Below are positions 1 through 10,539 of a DNA stretch of 64,000 nt, in pieces (the first letter of the stretch is position 1; every line of letters begins with the position of its first letter). The translations under genes were made by a program, and so were the position numbers. The stretch comes from Deroplatys truncata (lineage: Eukaryota; Arthropoda; Insecta; Mantodea; Mantidae). Below the pieces are notes generated by a model. The model worked only from the letters and a program-made list of their open reading frames with translations. It had not been told where the DNA came from and did not search any database. The DNA is taken from positions 173,746,096 through 173,810,095 of the forward strand of contig CM060985.1 in the NCBI GenBank assembly GCA_030765065.1, given 5' to 3'.

Positions 1-410
1 TTAATGGAAATAATGAAGAGAAATTGTAAACCGGGACAATGGAGATTAAACGTGGTAATATTTGGAGAAAAGGATGATAGAGACAAAAAGCTTGGAGAAA
101 TAGTAGGTGAAATTATAGAGAAGCAGCTTGAAATTAAACTGCATGGATGAGAAATTGTGAATGCGTTCAGATTTGGCAGGAAGGAATAAAGACCTAGGCA
201 ATATTAGTAAAAGTGGAAACAGTGGTTATGAAATGGCAGATATTGATAAATGTGAAAAAGTTAAAAGGCACACAAATTTTTATTGAGCAGGATTTCAGCA
301 AGGAGGAACAAATTTTAAGGAAAGCACTGCTCATAAAAATGAAAGCTAGATCAGAAGGATATAGAACAATTGAGAGAGATTGGGGGAGAGAAGTTTATGT
401 TTTCATGTAG
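1..410 (+). pseudogene. Non-LTR retrotransposon ORF1-like fragment (decayed)
   Basis: Translating in pieces gives a peptide pattern typical of ORF1-type proteins of insect non-LTR elements: NVVIFGEKDDRDKKLGE, then AFRFGRKE, then LKGTQIFIEQDFSKEEQILR and KALLIKMKARSEG. The 'LKGT-IFI-EDFS' segment resembles the C-terminal RNA-binding part of ORF1 proteins from memory of the family. The frame is interrupted by stops near 147 and 189, so this is a relic. The longest open piece runs 213-410. No endonuclease or RT follows, so the copy is truncated on its 3' side; the 5' side lies outside the window. The exact clade cannot be told from this stretch. Confidence 0.5.
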
Positions 411-640
411 CAGATAGAAAAGGGAAGGTTTAGCATGGGTGAGAACAGGGGCAATGTTCCTTGGATGGTTAAGAGGGAGTGAATCGCAAACATGTGTCAT
501 ATGGAGAAAAGTACAATGAAATACAACAAAACAAACTCCACTTTTGTTTGCGTCACCTTGTCTTCGGTGTGAAATATCGGCAGCCAGCCGAGTGAAGTAG
601 GTAAAGAATTATTCACTTAATATTTCCTGCTTATACCATA
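411..640. other. No feature recognised
   Basis: Short spacer between the ORF1-like relic and the first copy of the interspersed family. I see no coding potential or repeat structure in it. Confidence 0.5.
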
Positions 641-1534
641 TTTTTACTTTCTCTACTACGTATAGTAACTAGGGGAAGTATTGTATTCCACCCAAAAATT
701 TGATACCGAGATTTCACCGGGAATACATGTTTTGAGACACCCTGAATCCAAAAAAAGCATTTTTGCAAACATGTCCATGTGTGTGTCTGTCTGTGAATAG
801 CATGACTCAGAAACGAACACTCGGATAAATGCCAAACTTGGTATTTAGGTTCAGTATCTTCCAGAGATGCGACACGAAGGTTTTCAACAAAATCCCCCAA
901 CCCCAGATTACCCTTTACATGGAACATTTTTTGAAAATTTTAATTTTTTCAAAAATGGCTCTAACGATTTTGATTAAAATATATGTTTAAGATATTTTCA
1001 TGACAAATGAAATGTATATCTCGAATTTTCTGGGAATGTCTCCAAAAGTATTCTTCATTGTGAACGACTTTTGCATAACTGGTAAACCATAAGAGATAGA
1101 CAAAATTTTACTACACAAAAAATGTAGATCGCGTTAAAATACACAATTTATGTCATATACATTTTTTTTTTTATGTTGAGTGAACCATTTTCGAGGCATT
1201 GCTTGTTATTCCCTTAAATTTTCCAATATGTATACTTTTTCTCAAATGGGAATTCGTTATTCATTTTTTTTTGTCTTGGATATGCAAAGAGTATTAATCT
1301 GTGGCAAAAAGAATGGTGCTGCACATAGCAACCAGCTATTTAGAGATATGTCTGTCTGTGCTTAAAGGCATTTCTATATTGCCCTTGGAAATACAAAACA
1401 AGGGGAACATAGTACGCCTTAAGCGATAGTCAAATATTTTTATAATCTAGTTTAATTTAAAATATATGTTCAGCCAATTTCGGCAATTAGTAATGATGCT
1501 AATGACTACTAAAACAAGAACAACCAATAATAAC

Positions 1535-1579
<45 letters not shown>

Positions 1580-1765
1580 CTAATCATAATAGAGAAGTCA
1601 CGCTATTTTGTGAAATACTAATGTATGGGAATTTGTGGATCATTTAAAAAATTGTAAATTCAGTTTTTAAAATCTAGTATATCCAGAACACAGTATCAAG
1701 CTATGCCACTGTTTTATACCCACTAATAGAGATAGAAGGTAGAGAAAGTCATGTGTATGTATCAC
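641..1765 (+). repeat. Interspersed family 'R', copy 1
   Basis: This begins with TTTTTACTTTCTCTACTACG and ends near GTAGAGAAAGTCATGTG, so the same short motif sits inverted at the two ends. The first ~750 bp are nearly colinear with 42862-43600, and more diverged copies lie at 45638-46165, 47920-48640, 13290-13990 (-) and 59690-61030 (-). Shared landmarks are the blocks CACCCAAAAATTTGATACCG, CCAAACTTGGTATTTAGGTT and TGGCTCTAACGATTTTGATT. No long frame is conserved between copies, so it is probably a non-autonomous or very old element. I cannot assign it to a named family. Confidence 0.75.
1530..1580. repeat. (AAT)n microsatellite
   Basis: About 17 uninterrupted AAT triplets lie inside copy 1 of the interspersed family. 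Confidence 0.95.
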
Positions 1766-1978
1766 ATCAGATTTTTATTTGCTTTAAATGGAGCATTTAA
1801 TACAACAATCAGACTTGTCAATAGTTGTAGAATATTTAGTCTAGGTAGCGTAGACATTGAAGTCTCTTCTTTTGTATCCTGACTTTGTATGCGAGACCAA
1901 GACCTCTCTCCCAAGGGAAGGGAGGTCACAACAACTCAACTCTCCAGCAAGAGAAATATTTTGGCACTTGAGGTTCAG

Positions 1979-2548
1979 TATTTGTCTTGTTTGGGAAGGT
2001 TGCCATGGTAACGTGACATCATTATTGCTTGTCTAGGTATGGAAGTGAAGAACTTGTGTCTCAACACTCAAGTATTTGTCTTGTTTGGGAAGGTTGCCAT
2101 GGTAACGTGACGTCATTATTGCTTGTCTAGGTATGGAAGTGAAGAACTTCTGTCTCAACACTCAAGTATTTGTCTTGTTTGGGAAGGTTGCCATGGTAAC
2201 GTGACGTCATTATTGCTTGTCTAGGTATGGAAGTGAAGAACTTGTGTCTCAACACTCAAGTATTTGTCTTGTTTGGGAAGGTTGCCATGGTAACGTGACG
2301 TCATTATTGCTTGTCTAGGTATGGAAGTGAAGAACTTGTGTCTCAACACTCAAGTATTTGTCTTGTTTGGGAAGGTTGCCATGGTAACGTGACGTCATTA
2401 TTGCTTGTCTAGGTATGGAAGTGAAGAACTTCTGTCTCAACACTCAAGTATTTGTCTTGTTTGGGAAGGTTGCCATGGTAACGTGACGTCATTATTGCTT
2501 GTCTAGCTATGGAAGTGAAGAACTTCTGTCTCAACACTCAAGTATTTC
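1979..2548 (+). repeat. 94-bp tandem repeat, six copies
   Basis: The period is exactly 94 bp: the motif GGTTGCCATGGTAAC recurs at 1998, 2092, 2186, 2280, 2374 and 2468. Units are almost identical. Variants seen are TGACATCA for TGACGTCA in unit 1, CTTGTGTC versus CTTCTGTC downstream, and TCTAGCTATG in unit 6. Such homogeneity implies recent amplification or gene conversion. There is no coding frame across it. It lies about 16 kb upstream of the TBPH start codon. Confidence 0.97.
1999..2491. promoter_or_regulatory. Six X-box (RFX-type) sites, five paired with a perfect CRE
   Basis: Each 94-bp unit contains GTTGCCATGGTAAC, which fits the RFX X-box consensus GTNRCC(N)RGYAAC as two half sites. 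One base later comes TGACGTCA, the palindromic CREB/ATF site. X-boxes start at 1999, 2093, 2187, 2281, 2375 and 2469. The CRE is perfect in units 2-6 and TGACATCA in unit 1. RFX and CREB sites are known to act side by side, for example as the X1/X2 boxes of MHC-II promoters, and X-boxes drive ciliary genes. Binding here is inferred from sequence only. Confidence 0.6.
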
Positions 2549-3125
2549 TTTTGCATCCTCAAGCAGCAGCTTGTAGGTTGTAATTAAGAGCTTTAGATGA
2601 GCAGTCAGTCAGTGAGTAGTGTTAATATTAAAAGCAAGTAAAGTTTTGTCTTGTTTCTTTATTTTAATATGTTTCCAACAAATTATGTGTGTATTTTATT
2701 AGGAACTCCTTTTAATATGTGGTGAGTAAAGACAGACCTTTCAATTACTGCGTGGCCAATTAATTCATTGCAAATTTGCATAAAGAAAGACATTAAAAGA
2801 TCTGGGATGCTGTATAATATAAAATTAAAAGATTTGCTGGTGTTCTGGATTTTATTGGTTATACACTGTGTAGGTGTACCTTCAAATAGTAGATATGTTC
2901 CTTAAAGGACAGGGGGATTGACTTAACCTACAAATAGTTGGGTGAGCAATATTAATGGTTATTTCAATTTTAGTATGCATTATTTTTTTTTATTTTGCAC
3001 ACTGTCACTGTTGTGAATATTAGATTTTGAGGTTCTCTACCTATCACTCTGTTTTGTTGCACAATTGTGAATTAGGAATTATGCCAGACTACACTGCAAG
3101 GCAATTGGAATTTATAAACATTCAA
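2549..3125. other. No feature recognised
   Basis: AT-rich sequence after the 94-bp array. I see no coding frame or repeat relationship that I can support. Confidence 0.4.
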
Positions 3126-3127
3126 TT

Positions 3128-3640
3128 TCAACAGGAAAAAGAAGCATTAAAACTAAATAGAGCTTGGTACACAACATGACACGCTGCTGGCAGGCTGAGT
3201 GAATCTTGTGTGTGCCCATCCTCAATAGGGGTAACCACAGGGTTTTTATTCAGGAATGGGTGTATAAGGATGAGTGTTTTCTGTTCAGAATGGATAGATC
3301 GATAGGAGCATGCTCCTCGAGGGCTGCCTGTTAGTATGCAGCCGCCCTTCTGCACCTCTGGTGGATAGTGTATTTAAATTTCTATTGCTTGGGAAGAGAA
3401 TCAGTTCTTTGTTGCAAAATAGAGCTTGGTACTGGCTACTGGCAGGCTGAGGTTCAGCCTTGCTTTTGCTGCATGCCCACCCTCAATAGGGTTTAACCGC
3501 AGCGTTTTTGTTTCAGGGTGGTTGTTATGGATGGCTTTTTCTGGTTTGGGAGGGATAGAATAGATAGGAGGAAGAATGTTGCTCCTTGACAACTGTCTCT
3601 TAGGATGCAGCAGCCCTACTGCACCCTGGTGGGAGTGGTT
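3128..3640 (-). repeat. Two diverged ~200-bp repeat units (probable LINE 3' region)
   Basis: Units at about 3170-3365 and 3425-3640 share, in order, GGCAGGCTGAG, GTGCCCA-CCTCAATAGGG, a CCACAG/CCGCAG-GTTTTT block, an ATAGA-AGGA block with TGCTCC, and a GCAG(C)C-GCCC-TTCTGCACC end. Two further units lie at about 4770-4990 and 5000-5195. On the - strand the pattern NP-VTPIE-GH followed by LSLPVA is common to two of them. The units sit just 3' of the jockey-like ORF2 and of a second RT fragment, so they look like part of the 3' UTR of this LINE family. Confidence 0.5.
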
Positions 3641-4139
3641 TTAAGAATCTGTCTTCCTATTGGCTGTTGGATTGAATTTTGAAGTCAATCAGCTCTTGGC
3701 TGGAAAGCTCGGTAGCCAGTAATTCCAGTAATCGAGAGCAGGCCGTTCAGAACTACCTGTGTGGGATGTCAATCGCCACAGTACCTAGCCGTGATGCGGC
3801 TTTACCTGTGTGATATAGAAGATTAATAGAATGTTCGCAAGCTTTTGTGTTTGTGGTCAATGGACTGAGTTTAGCTTGCTGCACTACCATTGGCTGGGTC
3901 TCAGCGAATCACTTGGGCGGACATGTGCCCAAGTGGTGGCCGAGTCCAATGCTGCTTATCTTGGACGATCGCTTGCGTGGCGGTCAAGCTGAACAGGCCG
4001 GCTGGCAGCGAAGCAGGATAAGAATAGGATATAGGTTTGTGAAGTGTCTAAGTTCGCAGGCATACGAGGCACTACTGAGCTAGTGTCCAGCTAGTGACCA
4101 AGCCCGATGCTGCTTAACTTGGGGGGCTTGTGATGGATA
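3641..4139. other. No gene recognised; possible LINE 3' sequence
   Basis: GC-richer than its surroundings. It lies between two ~200-bp repeat units and the RT thumb fragment on the - strand. I could not assign it to any family. Confidence 0.3.
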
Positions 4140-4770
4140 TGAGTGGTATCCTTTAAGCCCGAGGATCTAAGGCATCCTTAGGTAACCGGTAACTTTTCCG
4201 CCGTCTTGGTGCCCTGTGGTTGTAGCGATCCAGCGTGTGCACCAACTGGTTGGTATGATAATGAGTTTTGCATGCAGCATGCACGCGAAACTCCACAACA
4301 TGTCCACGGTGTTTAGGAGACCAGAGTGGGTGTATAGGATATGTGACGGGAATCTACGCCCGGTATCATATATCATCCGAAGCGCCCTGTTCTGGACGGT
4401 TCTGCAGCCTGTGGTCTGTGGTCGCTGCCACCGATCCCCAGACTTCACAGCCATACAGAATCAGGGGCGGAACAATCGCCTGATATAGCATATTTTGAGT
4501 TGTGTAGGCATGGTGGATCGAAATATAAGGCACAGCTGCCTGAGAGCGGCGTGGCGGAGACCGACCTTTGCCCTGACTTGTGGAGCGAAAGTGAGCCCTC
4601 GGTCGAGAGTGACTGAGGGTATATGGCCGAGGTAACCCAAGGGATTCCCCTCCGCCGCAGCCTCAGAGACCGCTCGGGCCGCCAGCGACGAACTTTCGCC
4701 ATGAGAAGTACAGAGCTCTTCCCCGGCTGATGGCCATCCACCATTTCTCGCTCCACCTGCCAATGGGCAA
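4140..4770 (-). pseudogene. Second jockey-like LINE, RT thumb fragment
   Basis: Reading the - strand gives YLGHIPSVTLDRGLTFAPQV, RHAALRQLCLIFRSTMPTQL and KICYIRRLFRP. In another frame it continues with CRTVQNRALRMIYDTGRRFP. This is the conserved region after the polymerase palm of jockey-type ORF2 ('YLGV-LD-LTF-H', 'L-CEIWG', 'RVQNR-LR'). It parallels residues 608-720 of the larger ORF2 at 5296-7996 but is clearly diverged, so it is a separate older insertion. At least one frameshift lies near 4450-4460. Confidence 0.7.
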
Positions 4771-5195
4771 CGCCAACGAGCTACTGGCAGGCTAAGTTTC
4801 AGCCCAAGTGAGTTTTTGCTGTGTGCCCACCCTCTCAGGGTTTTACCACAGGATGAGTATTTCAATCTGGAAATGATGTTTCAGGAAGACGGTTTGTTTT
4901 TAGGTTGTAAGAAAGAAGAGAGGAAGCATATACCTCCTCGAACTGCCTGATAGGATGCATCTGCCTCGGAGTTGAGCGTGCGTGCGTCATGATGGCAGGT
5001 TGAGGGCAACCCGATGGTGTGTTAGGCGTGTACCTGCCCTAATTAGAGCTTAACCACGTAGTGACGGGATATGGGGGTTATAGGATGGCGGTTGTTCTTT
5101 AGGTAGGGGAGAGAAAGGAGGTAACAAAGTTTGTTCCCCAACGGTAGCCGGTCATGGTGCAACTGCCCTTGTGCACCGCTGATGATATTAATCTA
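4770..5195 (-). repeat. Two further ~200-bp repeat units downstream of LINE ORF2
   Basis: The units at about 4770-4990 and 5000-5195 are diverged copies of those at 3170-3640. The first starts at CTACTGGCAGGCTAAG and carries GTGTGCCCACCCTCTCAGGG. The second carries GGCAGGTTGAGGGC, TGCCCTAATTAGAGCTTAAC and ends with GCCCTTGTGCACC. They follow the ORF2 stop at 5296 on the - strand, as a 3' UTR would. Confidence 0.5.
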
Positions 5196-5295
5196 GTAAT
5201 TTAAACATGTAGGGATTGTAATTTTGAAGTCCAAGCTACTCTTGGAGGGATTGTGTTGGAGTTCAGCTTTAGCTGCTGTTGGAGTTACTCCGTTG

Positions 5296-7996
5296 TTACC
5301 GGATATGCCCGCATGCCATGCGGGGAAGCCGGTGATGCCTCAAGCGGCGTGTTCTAGGGTTATAATCCCCAAGAGACCGAACGAGGGCGCTCTGATGGTA
5401 TGGCAACTGGTCGTAAAATTTTGCGGCCCGGCGCCTGATTTCATCCTCCACGTAAGGAAGAGATGAGGCTTCGTGAAGCAGTCTCACGGGAAAGGAGCGG
5501 TTTACAGAATAGATAGCCCGAAGGCCCCTATTCTGCACCCGTTGCAGGAGCAGCAGACTGGAATCTGCGGCCATGCCCCAGATCTCGCAGGCGTAAAGCA
5601 GGAAGGGGTTTATGATCGCTCGAAAAAGGTGTAACTTAAGAGGAACAGGCATCTCAGACCTCAGCATCGGATACAATGAAGCCGCAGCCCCATGCCCCCG
5701 ACGCGCGACGTCCCTGACGTGTCCCTTAAAAGTTAGGCCCTTATCTAACTTAACTCCCAGGTAGGTGACGGAATTTGTCCATTCTATCCTTCCGAGATAG
5801 CTGAATGTGGAGAGGATTGCGGAAAAGCGGCGCTTGGTGAAGAGAATGGCGTGGCTTTTTGCCGGGTTAATGGATAATCGCCAACGCCTGCACCATTCTT
5901 GGAGGAGGCGGAGGTGTCTCTGAATGGGGTAGAAGGCTCTGCGTGGGTTTTTACTTGTACAATACAGGAGCACGTCATCAGCGTATTGTGCCATGTTGAC
6001 GTGCTGCTCTGTGGGTAGGTCGGCCACATAGACACTAAAGAGTGTGGGGGATAACACAGAACCTTCGGGGACTCCGCCTCGTATTGGCCTTAGTGTAGAT
6101 TTGTGTCCCGCAACCGAAACTACAAAAGTGCGGTGTTTTAGATATGTGTGTAACAGATGTATTATGTGTGTAGGGAGCTCCAGACGGATGAGTTTTTTGA
6201 GGAGACCCGCATGCCAAGTCGTCGAGAAGGTCTTCTCGACATCCAGTGAAACCGTGGCGGTGTAAGCCCTGTCCTGGAAGCCCAGGGCAGCTGCCTCCAC
6301 CACGCGCAGCAATTGCTGGGAGGTCGAGTGCCCAGGACGGAAGCCGAACTGGTGTGGTGGGATGGCTCGAATGTCTCCTAAAGTAGGGGACAAGCGGGTA
6401 AGAATGGTCCTCTCGAAAATTTTCGAAAGGACAGAGAGGAGGCTAATGGTTCTGTACTTGGCAGGATGTACGGGATCTTTTCCCGGCTTCAATATGCAGA
6501 TCACCCGAGCCTCTCTCCACTCGCATGGAAAGTGACGCAGGGCGAAGCACATATTGAAGACCCTGGTGAGAAAGAGCACGGCCCGGAAGGGAAGGCGTCG
6601 TAGCATGGCGGGTGTGAGCCCGTCATGCCCCGGTGCCCTTTTGGGGTTGAGACGCCGGAGTGCGCCTTGGATTTCTGAAGGTCTTACAACCGGATATCGA
6701 TCCGCATCGTCGGGGGGACATCGAAGGAATCGGCGTACCTCCCTCCGAGTACGTTCGGAAAAGGCATCGTCCTGGGGCTCATCTCGAGGCCTCATGGTCC
6801 TCTCAAGGTAGTCAGCAAACACATTTGCTTTGGCTTGGGGGTGATAAGCCAGGCCTTGGGTGCCTTGGAGAGGGGAGGAATATTGATCTCCACGGTTATG
6901 GAGGCGTTTGGCAATCCTCCACACGTCGCCATCCTCGAGGTTCATACGGTTCATCGTCTCCTTCCACGCTCGCACCCTATGCTCGCGTAATCGGCGATGG
7001 ACCTCACGGCGCAAACGCCTATGAAGCACTCGATTCTGTGGCGTGCTGTGACGCTGGTAGAGTCTGCGTGTCGCCCAGGAGCGACGGATTAGCAGATGGA
7101 GTTCAAGAGGAAGGACGTCAGGGTGCAAGGGAGCTGGGATGTGGACGGTGAGGTTGTGGACCGTTCGTACCACGATGGACGTGAAGGAGGAGACAGCCAC
7201 CTCCAGGGTTGGGACGTCTGTGATTCTCGGGTTGGGTGGGAGGGAGTCGTTGAGACAAACCTTGACGCATTCCCAATCGACTTCCCGGTGTTGAACCTGA
7301 ACGCCGTGGTTGGCAACCTTGGTGTTAACCTCGGCTAACACAGGATTATGGTCTGAGTGTAGCGCGTTAATTGATGTGAGTGAGATATGAAAGGGAAAAT
7401 GCTTGATGATCGCGAAGTCGATAACGGTAGCCCGTCCTCGACCTCGTGGATGATGTGTAGGTTGCCAGGGACCCTCTGCTCTGAGTTGAGGATCCGCATC
7501 TATCATGCGTATAATTTCATTGCCTCGTCTACACGACGGGGGGCCGCAATGCCAACGCATATGTTTGGCATTGAAGTCCCCAGCCATGATAACGTTAGGA
7601 TGAAGGCGAGGATGGAAAGGTAATCGTTAAGTACGAACAGCCTTCGTGGAGAGTGGTAAACAGACACCACCATGACTTCTGTACCGCCGAGATCAATACA
7701 GGCGGCCGTGGCTACCAGGGTTTGAAGTGGCGGGAGAGGGATTGGACGATGGACAACACTGTTCCTCACGAGAACCGCAGTGCCACCTCCTCGGCGGCCC
7801 AAAGGTCAGTCCTGAGGCAACTGAAGCCCGGTAGGCGGAAACGGGTGTTGGGTTTGAGATGTGTTTCTCCGACTAGAATGAGGTCCAAGGCATATGAGCC
7901 AGCAAAGTGCTAGAGCTCACTCCCCTGATCGGCCATGCCACACGCGTTCCAAAACGCGAACCGAAACGAGATGCGTGACCTAGTTCGATTCGCCAT
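5296..7996 (-). pseudogene. Jockey-like LINE ORF2 (endonuclease + reverse transcriptase)
   Basis: The probable start is the ATG at 7996 (MANRTRSRISFRFAFWNACG), overlapping the end of ORF1. The N-terminal APE-type endonuclease shows FRFAFWNACGMAD, LILVGETHLKPN, GGGTAVLVRNSV, then IMAGDFNAKH and SDHNPVL. One in-frame TAG replaces a codon after GSEL near 7910, and frame changes occur near 7800 and 7590. The last 763 codons (5296-7587) are open. Counting from the M at 7587, they contain KRAPGHDGLTP (316-326), QFGFRPGHST (413-422), motif A SLDVEKTFS (447-455), RGGVPEGSVLSPTLF (503-517), the catalytic YADD (535-538) and the thumb region YLGVKLDKGLTF (609-620). Motif A has the catalytic Asp but S where most relatives have a second D, and E replaces Q in VPQGS. 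It copied its own mRNA by target-primed reverse transcription; this copy is dead but relatively young. Confidence 0.92.
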
Positions 7997-8233
7997 TTCG
8001 GGTCGTCTGGATGACAGTGGTCAGGAGTGTGAGCCCCTCCATAGCAATAAACATCTTTGCGGCTTGGTCGGGTGTTGAGAGGAATCTGACCAGCAGGTCG
8101 CAGATGCGCTGGCCGTGGTTCTGCAGCAGCTGCTGCAACCACCCCAGCACATCAGAAACCTGTGTTGCAGGAGGAGGGGTTGGGGCTCTTCTCGGGAGAG
8201 GAGTGGGGGGCTTGGACAAGGGCGCCGATCCAC
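7980..8233 (-). pseudogene. Jockey-like LINE ORF1, C-terminal end
   Basis: An open 79-codon segment (8219-7980, - strand) reads SKPPTPLPRRAPTPPP, then VSDVLGWLQQLLQNHG and LTLLTTVIQTTRNGESN before its stop. Its end overlaps the start of ORF2: the ORF2 ATG is at 7996-7994 and the ORF1 TAG at 7982-7980. This is the overlapping two-ORF layout common in the jockey superfamily. A proline-rich linker followed by a helical tail fits the C-terminus of such gag-like proteins. The zinc-knuckle region expected upstream is not visible, so ORF1 is truncated or decayed. Confidence 0.6.
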
Positions 8234-8660
8234 TGGTCCCCTTGTCGGCCCTCGACCTTCCGGTAATTCAGTTCATTAAACGGGTACAAACAACCAGAAA
8301 TCACGCGAACCAATCACAGAAGAGCGGCGAACAGGAGCGGGTAAGCCGTTCTCACCACCGCTACCCCGAAGCCAATCACGTTTTAATATCTGGAGGCGGC
8401 TCCACAACCGCCACCCCCGGTGGGATCATCTCCAGAAGCTACGCCTCCCCGTGCACAAGATATTAATGTTTTAATCATACTACATGCACAGAAGAGGATG
8501 GGTTGGATGATTTTATGCTGCTGTAAGTTGCCTTGTCGGGTCCAGTCACCCCGAACGAACGATGGAAATGCTGGCATGCAATGCCGCGTCCCCCTCATGC
8601 ATTTGTCCACTCAGTCCTCCATTCTTACGCAGGGGCGGTTCCGGGGATAGTGCCTCCGTA
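8234..8660 (-). other. GC-rich sequence upstream of the LINE ORF1 remnant
   Basis: Composition resembles the LINE rather than the AT-rich flanks, so it probably belongs to the 5' part of the same element. No zinc-knuckle motifs or continuous frame were found. Confidence 0.35.
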
Positions 8661-8830
8661 CCATGGTATTACCTTACTAAAATGAAGAAATACATATTTG
8701 AAATTATTTGTATCTCCATGATTACATCAAGAATATGGTCATGCTTATTATTCTTAAAGGAGCAATGGAATGGCTTGTCTGACAATAGAAAAATGTAGAA
8801 GCTGAAGGAAGCGACTGCAAGCTTGCAACC

Positions 8831-8975
<145 letters not shown>

Positions 8976-10120
8976 TTGGTGGTGGTAGTAGTAGTAGTAG
9001 CCGTGGCCGTCGTATTCATTTAATAGTAGTAGTGGCGGCAGCAGCAGTAGGTGGTTCGTGCCACTTCTAACCTGGCACGGATTCTTAACACTCTGGGCTT
9101 TCAGTCAAGACTAGCGGGATTGGAGGGGCAAGAGAATAGCCCATATTCGTGCCAGTTAGTACGATCACGGCTTATCTTGGCAGCAGGAGCGTCATTTCAG
9201 TTTCTGCTTGGGGGGGCAAGATTGTGTGAAGCAGTTGTCCGAATTTTCATGTGAATTTTAACGATACATTTAGCCTAAGAGAAGGCGATCTTTTATGTCT
9301 TAAATGTGAAATATTTATGTTAAAAGTACAGTCCTCGTAATTTTTCTTTTGGTGGAGGAATAATAACTAGTAGTCTAATTATTTCTCATAACTTGGGGGG
9401 GGGGGGCACCAATCACTTGCAGTGTAAAAGTTAGCATAAAATCGTGCGTTGGTATATCATATTCATCATTCATTTTTCATTGTTGTTACTTAATATAAAA
9501 TTAATCATTTTTATAATGCTGCCTGCACTTCCAGCAGTCCAGCAGATGATTGAAAGAGAAGTAAAGACTCTTTAGACAGCACAGTCCTGCCGGCTGTGAG
9601 TTTGCGCGCGTGATTTGAACGGGAACTGTGGTGTTTGGTTTAGTTTCGTTAATGCGCGTACTTGCGCTCTATAATAGTGCCTCTACCATTAAATCGCACG
9701 TGTATGCTGCAAACCCTGTAGAAGGCATTTCACCTTGGAACGGCACTTCTCTAATTTCCACAAGATATTTGTGTATGAGGAAATTTCGAAAAATCTTAAG
9801 TCAATAAAATCTAAATGATTTGTATCAAAGATCTTTCCCTGAAATATATCCCAAGGAACTAATGGAAGTACATCCGTCCTTTGAAGAAAACTCATTAAAA
9901 AGTGAACTGCAGGTCTGTTTTTCAAGACCAGAATTGCGCCCTGTCGCTGGGATTGTACCGTTACTCTTGTTTATACAGACTGAAGGCATATGTGATACTT
10001 CCCAACAAACAGTAAATATTCTGAAGTTGTTAATTATGATATAGTGGCAGTGTTAGCAACAGCAGCTTATTTATACGTTACATTGACACATGTGAAGTGT
10101 ATGGCAATAATTTAAAAGAT
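8976..10120. other. No feature recognised
   Basis: Contains a short G homopolymer near 9397 and a moderately GC-rich patch near 9530-9700. Open frames are short and show no family resemblance. Confidence 0.4.
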
Positions 10121-10128
10121 GCAGATGT

Positions 10129-10209
10129 TCACGTAAATGCAAAACTTAATCTTTTGTCCTCAGACTTTTGGGTGTTATTACAACCATATACAACACAGTG
10201 TACTCCCAT
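10129..10209 (-). pseudogene. Possible THAP zinc-finger start (fragment)
   Basis: On the - strand an ATG opens MGVHCVVYGCNNTQKSEDKR followed by LSFAF and a stop. The spacing C-x4-C and the phrase 'C-V-GC-N' resemble the beginning of THAP DNA-binding domains. The downstream C-x2-H half was not found. It may be a chance match, or a relic of a transposon- or host-derived THAP protein. Confidence 0.2.
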
Positions 10210-10539
10210 AATTTGACCTTAGATTCTATTAAGATGCAGTACAATATACTCCACAATGGGGTCTACACATCCAATATCGCGTCTTCTGAGGAGACGACGT
10301 CTGGATTTCATTCGTAAGAAGTCATTTAGTACTCTCTCCAGTAAATACTCTACCTCCACTACTTGTGGTGTTGCTGGTTCTGTATTAGTTATGTTGAAAT
10401 CTGATGTTTTAGCCCTTAGGGGCTTCTGGAAGATCGGTGCTGTTTTCTTGGTTGATGTTGCAAGTCTTGGACAGATGTAGCAGTTACTTGCAGTTGATGT
10501 GTATGATTGGTTGGATTAGGACCATCTTTATTTACCGGG

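Noticed and set aside
1979-2548. CRISPR-like array
   Set aside because: The 94-bp units are contiguous and near-identical with no unique spacers, and the context is an insect nuclear gene region.
4167-4865. Overlapping frames on both strands as independent genes
   Set aside because: They are shadows of a decayed RT thumb region; only the - strand pieces resemble a protein family.
5784-7338. Several 60-160-codon frames on either strand across the LINE
   Set aside because: Alternative-frame shadows of the ORF2 coding sequence in GC-rich DNA.
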